A stretch of DNA of 64,000 nt from contig NC_081149.1 in the NCBI RefSeq assembly GCF_958295425.1, positions 8,127,654 to 8,191,653 on the forward strand, given 5' to 3'. This DNA is from Solea solea (lineage: Eukaryota; Chordata; Actinopteri; Pleuronectiformes; Soleidae). This document shows positions 56,151-64,000 of the stretch, piece by piece; positions within the stretch are counted from its first letter, which is position 1; the number at the start of each line of letters is the position of its first letter. The translations under genes and the position numbers were made by a program. The notes beneath the pieces are model-generated. The model saw only the letters and a list, made by a program, of their open reading frames with translations. It did no database searches and was not told where the DNA came from.

Positions 56151-58880
56151 TTAATCTCTGACTCATGTTGTAAATGTTAAGATTTTTGATGTTATTAGTA
56201 ATTAATAAACTCATGCTGCATATAATCTGGTTACTCAGTGTCTATACTGCATTAACTACTCTACTTTTTATCTTAATATTTGATATTTTTCCTAATATTT
56301 CACATTTTAAAATGCATGCTTATTAATTGTTGCCTTTACTTTTCACTGTGTCTATCTTGGGAAAATCTTGATCCTTTATTAAATCTAATCAGGTGCTTTT
56401 TTCACTTTACCTTACCACATTTATTATGAGGAAAAAAATATGGATATAAAGAGTGTGTGCAGGTTTGTTCTTTTACCACAGTATGTTCAAAAACAACATT
56501 TTGAAAATGGGTTTAAATTTGGATTTTTATTTGATTTTAGAAGGAAGTGAGAAATGACGGCGATGCGAGGGACAGGAAATAAGATTTCTTTCTTTTGTCC
56601 TAAAACAAAAGAAAAAACCTGAACCAGTATTACATTACCTTATTTTCCCCACACACTACAAAAAGAAAAGAAAACAAAGAAATCTTATTTTCTGCCCCTA
56701 ATCACACAGCTCCCTGTTTTTCAATCACACCCTGTATTAAAAAAACTTGCACATACACTCACCTTATTTGTAACTCTTTATATTCATATTTTCTGATGCT
56801 GTTGTCTAAGTATTCCTAATATATTTTCATCATATGTATTGAACTACAATCCTTTATTTGCAGAGTCTGTTTCTAGTGGATTTATGTGTATTTATTTTTC
56901 ATATTCCAACTTTTAAATGTAATTTGAAGAGTATTTTTTGTTTCCATTCAGTATTGAGAATGTGTTTTGCTTTCCATTTAGAAATCGTTTCACTGTTTTA
57001 CATCCTGGACGTCAAACTGGTAGGAAAGCTGAATAACAGAAGTTATAAAAATAAATCTTCTTTTCTTCACTGCAAAACTTCTTCTCTCACAAAATACAAG
57101 TTGGGTTCTTTCACTGATCAGTTTCAGCAAAAAAACAAAACAAAACATGCAGCTGATGTTAAACCCTTCTCAGGTAGGTAAATGAAGCAGCACGGTTACC
57201 GGAGCAACCACAACAGCAGCACAGACCCTGTCAAGGTTATCAGTGACGTACCAGTATTAATTTGCTAAGATCACCTGCAAGCAAACAGCTCTGATTTCCA
57301 CAGAGGGCATTAGTGTTTGCAAAACCGAGTGCACCCACACTTTGTACAGTGTGTATGACAGTTTTAGGAAAAGCACATTTATTCAAAGTTCAAAAATAGC
57401 TCCTATACTGACACTGTTACAATTTGTGCTGAAGTTATTGTATAAAAGACAACGTATTTCACTGCGACGTGCAAGGCAGAAAATACTTTATTCGGTCGTC
57501 GAGAAAGTACATTACACTGTGTTCCGAAGAACTCCTTTGTGTGTATCTCGGTATCTATTTAAATACCAAATGTTACGTGAAGATAAGAGGAAACAGAGAA
57601 GCACTTAAGTAGAACATGGATGCAGAGGGCACACGGTTTAAATACATGGTTTGTGCAAAAGGAGAGTGCAAAAGTTGCGTCTTACACAATCTGAAGAGGA
57701 AAATAACACAGGATTTGTTTTTTTTTGTTTGTTTTACAGCTCTTGAGGTAGAACACGAGCAAAAACACGCACACACACACACACACAGAGAAAGTGTCAT
57801 CAATTCACAGCTTTTTACATTTTTAAATACACAACTCAAAACAATTAAATATACGATATATGACACCAAACAGAAACATGCCAGTAGTACAATCACTGTG
57901 AAGACACAGGTAAATGCAAGAAAATGCCACCAATGTGGGTTATAATTAATAATTCATCAAAAACACACACAAATTAATGAAGAGTTTGTTACATCCCCGG
58001 CCTACAGGGAAACCAGGGTTTCCAAAGAGAGCCAAATAAATCAAAAGTCTATTCAAATAAGTGTAACAAGTACCAAGTAGCAGTGTTATTAATTTCGGAG
58101 AGGAACGATGCCAAAATAACAAAGCTTTAAACCTAATCTTACCTAAACTGAAAACAGGAGTAAATAAAAGGTGACACAAAATGGCTTCTCTCTCTCTCTC
58201 CTACACAAAACATGTGACCTTGAGTCATAACATGACACCTGATTCTTCATCGTCCCTCATCAGACTGTGTTTGAGTCAAAAAAAACTGAATTTAAATATC
58301 AGTAACACGTGAAGGAGGCTGAGCAGCAGCTGCATGCGAGATGCAAAAAAAAACAAGCCGAACCAAAGAACACTCTGCTCCACTTAGAGAGCGAGAGAGA
58401 GAAAAACAACACGCAGCCTCAGATCACATACAAAAAACACAACATGTCGAAGGGATTTAATCAGACTCTGAAGATCAGAGCTCTGCTGAGCAAAAAAATG
58501 GAGTTGGGAGTAAATGAGTCAGCTGGCCTGTTCATGACCTGCACAGGATGTACTTCACATCAGAGGAGTCGAAGCGTTGACCCTGAATCTGCATCCAATC
58601 TGCGTTTGAAAAGCTAATGGAGGTGATTTTTATTGTACAGCAATTTCCCGCCCTCCTCGCTCTGCATTAACGCGCTGCTGAACATTTCTGATGGATTTAA
58701 TGTTTGGCTCCAGAAAAGACGGGCCAACGTGAGCCTTTCTTTAACATGTCGGTACATTATTACAAATATATGCCCTTATATTTTACAGAATAAAACATTG
58801 TTTGACAGTTAAAAAGGGTTGACAAGGATTGTGGCTAAATGTGAAATTGTTTGGGAAACAAAATAAAAAACATAAAAAAA
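56151..58880. other. intergenic DNA, nothing coding recognised
   Basis: AT-rich. A (CA)n tract at 57767-57788 and a (TC)n tract at about 58189-58200 are the only simple repeats. Open frames of up to about 110 codons (56858-57181, 57616-57945) have no homology or splice support. Confidence 0.5.
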
Positions 58881-58884
58881 ATCT

Positions 58885-59640
58885 TCAAAATCATATCTTT
58901 CAGAAATCTCAGAATTCCGAGAAAAAAGTCGGAATACTGAGATTAAAGAAAGGATTTACTTTAATCCTTAAGGATTTAAGGATAGTGGGATTTCTGAGAA
59001 AAAGGTTAGAATTCTAACTTTAATCTTGGAGAAAAAAGTCAGAATTCTGAGATTAAAGTCGGAATTCTGAGGAAAAAACTCAGAATTCTTAGATTTAAAT
59101 CAGAACTCAGACTTTAATCTCATATTTCTGACTTTTTTCTCTGAGATTGAACTCAGAATTCCAAGACTTCCACTTCCAAGATAGCCACATTTCCCGACTT
59201 CAATCTTCTGTGAAAAAAGTCAGAATTCTGACTTTAATCTTCGAGAAAAAAGTCAGAATTGTTAGATTTAAGATTTAAGTCTTCAAAAAAAAATCGGAAA
59301 TCATACTTTAATCTCAGAATTCCAACAAAAATGTCAGAATTCCTACTCAAATGGAAGTATTTTCTTTGAAGATTAAAGTTGTAATTCTGAGGGGAAAAAG
59401 TGACCAACCATTTTCTCAGAATTCCGAATTTAATCTCAGACTTTTTTCTCTGACATTGAAGTCAGAATTCTGAGAAAAAAGTGATTTTTTTCAGAATTCG
59501 GACTTTAATCTTAGAATTCCGAGAAAAAAGTTGGAATTCTTAGATTAAACAAGGAAATCTGACTTTTTCTCAGAAAATTGAAGTTGTAATTCTGAGAATT
59601 TTTTTCGGCAGAATCCTGACTTTAATCTCAGATTTTTTTT
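58885..59640. repeat. palindromic GAATTC-rich minisatellite
   Basis: Many imperfect units of the type AGTCAGAATTCTGAGATTAA and GAGAAAAAAGTC in both orientations. The centre TCAGAATTCTGA is itself a palindrome, so the array can form repeated hairpins. Such sequence is widespread in fish genomes. Confidence 0.8.
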
Positions 59641-60229
59641 TTTTTGTGTTTATTTTTATGTTTACATTCATACATACATGTAAAAATATTTATTTGTAAA
59701 GTTCTGCACAGTATATGTATATTTGAATGAATGTGTGTTTTTGTTGTTTTGTATAATTGTGTAAAATATCAAACTTTGGTGACATTTATTTGTCAAATAA
59801 TTTTTTTTAAAATATACATTTGTTGTTAAATTGGTACAGGAAATGTTTTACCCCCTGATATTCAGTAGGAATCATTATCAACCCCCAAAAACTACATATT
59901 ACATAGAGTAGGTGGTGAAACGCACTGAAACATGAGCTAAATAACGCGGTTGCTAAGAGACAGTAAATACCAAAGTGCAAGCCATGTTAAGGCAAATGGT
60001 CAAGAGACAAATACTAAAACCTCTATATTATATATATGGTTTGTTATATATTAATAAACCAAAAAATACATATTTTTATTCTCGTAAATGTGTTTGTGTG
60101 GATGAATAATTTAACTACGTCTGTTCCCATTTTCCCACCTAAACACGTTTACTAGTGTTTTAAACACGTTTCTGTCCAAACGTGAGCCGCAATGTCTTTT
60201 CCAAAGGGGAATCTGTGCTGAAGGACTTG
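59641..60229. other. galr2 3' UTR side and intergenic DNA
   Basis: AT-rich. It includes the likely galr2 3' UTR (to about 60070 on the - strand). Nothing else is recognised. Confidence 0.45.
60075..60080 (-). terminator. possible polyadenylation signal of galr2
   Basis: TTTATT on the + strand reads AATAAA on the - strand, about 150 bases past the receptor stop codon. It is a plausible position for a 3' end, but AATAAA is frequent by chance in such AT-rich DNA. Confidence 0.35.
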
Positions 60230-60992
60230 TCAAGTCTGCCGCTGAAAGGGCAAATTCACCGTCACCGTGGCTTCTCTTGGCTCTGGCAGCGGCCTGTTAA
60301 TCATCTCACACTCGTTCTGCCGTATGTTCTCCTCGTGCATCTGCGACACCTCGGTGGAGCCCGCCTCGAAGCCTGGCACGGTGTTCGCCACGTGGACCAC
60401 GTGGACCTTGTTCCTCCCGTTTTTACTCAGGATGCAGCTGAACACTTTCTTGAAGCCCTTGCGGAAGTGCTTGGAGACCAGCGCGTACACGATGGGGTTG
60501 ACGCAGGAGTTGGCGTAGGCCATGCAGTGGGAGAGGAGCCTGAACGCGTACGTGGTCTGGTTGAAAGGGAAGTCTCCGTAGAGGTAGCACAGGATCACCA
60601 CGTGGTACGGCAGCCAGCATATGCAGAAAAGCACGGTGACGATGATGATCATTTTGGTGACTTTGCGCTTGGCCCTCTTGGATTCCGACATGCCGTCCAG
60701 CGGGTCGACCGCCGTCCACAGGTACTTGATGGTTCGCGTGTAGGAGAGGCTCACGATGAGCACGGGGATGACGTAGCCGAAAAGGAAGGTGCACGTGTCT
60801 AGCACTTTGCGGTTCTGCTCTTCCCAGCCGGGGATGCACACGGTGCTGTTGGCGTAGTCAATCAGGTCGTAGTAGCTGAGATACGGACCGGCGAAGACCA
60901 GAGAGAGGCCCCAGATGATCACCATGGCAACTACTGCATTGCACGGGGTTCGTAGCTCCCTGGAGCGGAGTGGGTAGCGGATGGCCAGATAT
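60230..60992 (-). CDS. galr2: galanin receptor type 2-like GPCR, last exon
   Basis: This encodes the C-terminal 253 residues of a class A neuropeptide receptor, from just after the DRY arginine (first codons YLAIRYPLRSRELRTPCNAV) to the tail. Transmembrane segments seen are TM4 (VVAMVIIWGLSLVFAGPYLS), ECL2 with a glycosylation site and conserved Cys (ANSTVCIPGWEE), TM5 (CTFLFGYVIPVLIVSLSYTR), TM6 with CWLPYH (MIIIVTVLFCICWLPYHVV), and TM7 with NPIVY followed by ALVSKHFRKGFKKVF. The match is to GALR2 rather than GALR1 (TIKYLWTAVDP loop, PYLSYY). The acceptor TTTTCACAG lies on the - strand at 61001-60993; the intron interrupts the DR(Y) codon region as in GALR2 genes. The first exon (TM1-TM3) is not found up to 64000 and should lie further right. 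Teleosts have galr2a and galr2b; which one this is cannot be settled here. Confidence 0.93.
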
Positions 60993-63550
60993 CTGTGAAA
61001 AGAAAAAAACCCAATAATGACTCCACAATCCAGACCACATGGTAATTAGTGGAGGTGCTGAATCAAAGTGGTGTAGTTTTTTTTTTTTTTTTTCAGGCTG
61101 AAAGGGAATAATTATTCAGCTGAGTCCAACATTAAAAATGCAGATTAATGTATGAATTTTTAACCTAAAACTATCAACAATGCTGACTACGTCTACACAC
61201 ATTTTTGTGTGTGTGTGTGTGTGATTTCTTTTACGCCAACACAGATGAGGCAATGGCAACGTTGCAATAATAATAATAGTAATGAAGCCAGACGCCTAAA
61301 AACAGACTGAAGTACGAATATAAACACAAAGAAGTCCCAACAGGGAAAAGTTCCGGGAGTAAATTCTGCTGCTCAGAGAAACACAGTTGTTCCAGAGTTT
61401 GATGGATAAACACTTGCTGCCTCCCTAAACCAAAACCCCAAACTCCCAAAAGATTTCAGAAGTCACAGCAGAATGAAGAACCACTTGTTAGCCTGTTCCA
61501 ACACAATTAATATGCAAATCGATAATATAAGTAACTTTAAAATTAACTTTGATATAATTCTCGGTTAAATGTGCTAATGAATTCAGCGAGGCTACAACGT
61601 AGTATCTGCAGTTCCCAGGTTAGTTTTGGTTTCATGACACATACATGACTCCAAGTGTGTTAGTTAAGAACAGTTCTCTGGTTTCCTCTTTTTAACTTCT
61701 TTATGTCAATGAGCCCTAAAAAATAAATTACATAACAGTTTATCAATAGTGAAAAGAAACCACTGACATCATGTTTTATTGAAAAAGACCTGAAACTGGG
61801 ACCATTAATTACACAGGAAATATTTGCTGATTCTATAAATCAAGTTGGAATTAGGCAATTTTAGTTTTTCACCCCCTATTGGCTATTTAGGATATTCTTA
61901 TTTCCTGGTTTGCTTCAGGAGCAAACTCTTAAGAATATGTTTTTTTTTTTTTAAACAATAAGTCTATTTTGTTTATACAGTCTACAGCTAAAATAACATT
62001 GACAGTGCAATATGGTAGCAGACATATCTGGTTTTAACCATTTAATGAAGTTGCCAAAATTGTCACTTTATCAGTATTCCTCACTTTACCCATATACAAA
62101 TGTCACTTTATATTCAAAAGATTTTTGGAACTTGGCTGTATATGATTTCATATTGGTATGTACAAGATTTAATCTGTTAATATATTAAAAATCACTATTT
62201 GTACCATAAGTGGTGACAAGACAAGTGTGGGTAAGTGTTATAAGAGCGTTAAAGAACAATAACATGTACAGAAAACAGGACAAGACAATAGAGAGGTTGA
62301 TCCTTTATTTACTAATCCTCCCTGCATGTGAACAGATGTGCTGCCGGTGAAGTGACTTTGACGTAGTCAGTCTGCTCATTTGATTTGAGACGCAGTAAAC
62401 GGAGCTGAGATTAAGTGTTGAAGTTAAAAAAAAAAGAATAAATCAATCCCCACGACAAATGTTTCCACCGCGGAGAACGATCGAAAATGCGATTATTTCT
62501 CGGTTTCCTCTTTACATATTGAATATCACATATAGTGAGCAATAGAATGAAGGGAATAGTGCTGCTACCTCCACTCACTGACGACTACAATCAGCACGGT
62601 GAGCTGTGCTGAATCATAATCATTCACCCTCTCTGTAGGTTTTATTGAATAATAAAACACCTCAGGGAAATATGTTGCAATGACTGCAATATCCACAGTG
62701 GGCGTGTTATTCTCCAGGCTTTTATACAGGATGTGGTCTTACGTATGTTGTTTCATTAAATGATCACAACAGCCTCGTTGAGCAAGACTGCACCTCGTGG
62801 TTTTAATGCTCTTGAGCATTGAACACTTTTACAAACAAAGTCTGACACCACATCACTGATGTGCTCACCTTTCGAACCTGACAGCTGTGTTTTTTTCAAT
62901 CTCAACCCTTTACGGGTTAATGCTCAGCAAATCTGTGTTCGCTCTGCTCCAGCAAACTCTCTAAAGACAAAGAAAACAGCCACTCTGGTCTATGACACCT
63001 CACTGAAACGGGGCCAAAGAGGCTTACGTTCAATATGAAAGTGGAAAAAAAAGAAAAGAAAGAAAAGAGCCTGTCAAATGTAACAGCTCAATAGCTTTGT
63101 GAATGGTTGTCAGATTTATACCAAAACACAAGCTAATAGACAATCTGCTACTGTCAAACAAGACAAGTTGAAAGAGCTGGATGAAAATGTCTGTCGATCT
63201 CACACTGATCAAATCTCCGTGGCTTTTCGCTCAAACGTGAATTGATGTTTACACCATGTGCAAAATCGGCTTCAACACAAACACATTTTCCATCATTTCA
63301 GCCGCCCGCTGAATGATTGCATGTGTCCTGCATCATCTTGTGTTTTATTTATTTATTTATGTTTTTACTCATTTCAGATGCACCGCATCTCAAGTCGCTG
63401 CTGTGACTGAAGGTATCAGTGCACATGAATTCTCCAATGTTTGTGGTGTATGTGGATATTTTTCAGTAAACAGTAAACATATAGTATGATGTAGCAGTGG
63501 GAATCGATACACGATACGATACCAATAATATCACGATACAACAATTATGT
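60993..63550 (-). other. part of the galr2 intron
   Basis: Upstream of the last exon on the - strand, with a poly-T run at 61078-61094 and a (TG)n tract at 61206-61223. No TM1-TM3 exon with GNSLV, LNLSIADL or DRY motifs is found, so the intron extends past the window. Confidence 0.6.
61206..61223. repeat. (TG)n microsatellite
   Basis: Nine TG repeats in the galr2 intron. Confidence 0.9.
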
Positions 63551-63553
63551 GAC

Positions 63554-63920
63554 ATGTCGTCCAAAATGTGACAAAAAAGTCATAGATTAGTATGTCGTCC
63601 TAAATGTGATAAAAATGTCATACTTTAGTATGTCGTCCAAATTTTTTGTCACATTTTGGACGACATACTAAAATTTGACTTTTTTGCTAGTTTTGGACGA
63701 CATACTATAGTATGACTTTTTTGTCACATTTTGGACGACATACTATAGTATGACTTTTTTGTCACATTTTGGACGACATACTAAAATTTGACTTTTTTGC
63801 TAGTTTTGGAAGACATACTATAGTATGACTTTTTTGGCACATTTTGGAAGACGTGACTTTTTTGTCACATTTTGGATGACATACTATAGTATGACCTTTT
63901 TGTCACATTTTGAGGACAGT
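63554..63920. repeat. small foldback array of the 38-bp satellite
   Basis: About 2.5 forward units (63554-63643) are followed at once by about seven units in the opposite orientation (63645-63920). The forward part has the variant pair GTCCTAAATGTGATAAAAAT and GTCATACTTTAGTATG, which also occurs in the main array (for example 44929-44960), linking the two. The reverse part carries new variants (AAATTTGACTTTTTTGCTAG). Confidence 0.9.
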
Positions 63921-64000
63921 GACGACAGAAGTTATAAATTCTTTGACAGGCCTTTTTTCTACTTTGTTTGCACACGCTCCCACAGGTTTTTTCCGTTCAG

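Noticed and set aside
56858..57181. 107-codon open frame
   Set aside because: No homology; Phe/Lys-rich composition as expected from AT-rich DNA; no splice support.
60182..60802. 206-codon open frame on the + strand
   Set aside because: It is the antisense of the galr2 exon, where GC-rich codon use keeps the opposite strand open; it has no independent homology.

Overview
The window looks like nuclear DNA from a bony (teleost) fish. It is AT-rich with long introns, CpG-depleted except around one promoter-like island, and full of fish-type non-autonomous DNA transposons, tRNA-derived SINEs and minisatellites. Two protein-coding genes are identified with confidence. The species cannot be read from the sequence.

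Layout. 1-9 kb is upstream intergenic DNA with a weak multi-exon gene candidate (343-4684), a degraded transposon with a perfect hairpin, and a TTAA-flanked inverted-repeat element (5841-6476). 9.3-9.8 kb is a CpG-rich segment that probably holds the axin1 promoter and untranslated first exon. 13.1-35.7 kb carries the complete coding region of axin1 in ten coding exons on the + strand (853 codons plus stop). The reading frame stays open across all nine junctions, with consensus GT/AG ends. The axin1 introns hold SINEs, hAT-like MITEs and several hairpins. 36-41 kb is 3' UTR and intergenic DNA with a CAGGGTTCCCAC-ended hAT-like MITE, an imperfect GTTATC/GATAA minisatellite and a well-preserved SINE. 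41.46-55.96 kb is one continuous satellite of about 38-bp units, roughly 380 copies, with multi-kilobase higher-order duplications. 56-60 kb is mostly non-coding and includes an EcoRI-site-rich palindromic minisatellite (58.9-59.6 kb). On the - strand, 60230-60992 is the second (last) exon of a galanin receptor 2-type GPCR. Its first exon must lie beyond the right edge. At 63.55-63.92 kb a small foldback array of the same 38-bp satellite sits in the receptor's intron.

Biology. Axin1 is the scaffold of the beta-catenin destruction complex (tankyrase motif, APC-binding RGS domain, GSK3- and beta-catenin-binding regions, DIX domain), so it is a negative regulator of Wnt signalling. The galanin receptor is an unrelated neuropeptide GPCR, converging on axin1 tail to tail across the satellite. 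The most unusual feature is the satellite: it is flanked on both sides by degenerate 19-bp repeats in opposite orientation, 19 being half of 38, and half of the satellite unit resembles the 19-mer. This suggests the satellite grew inside, or from, an inverted-repeat element and later seeded the copy near galr2.
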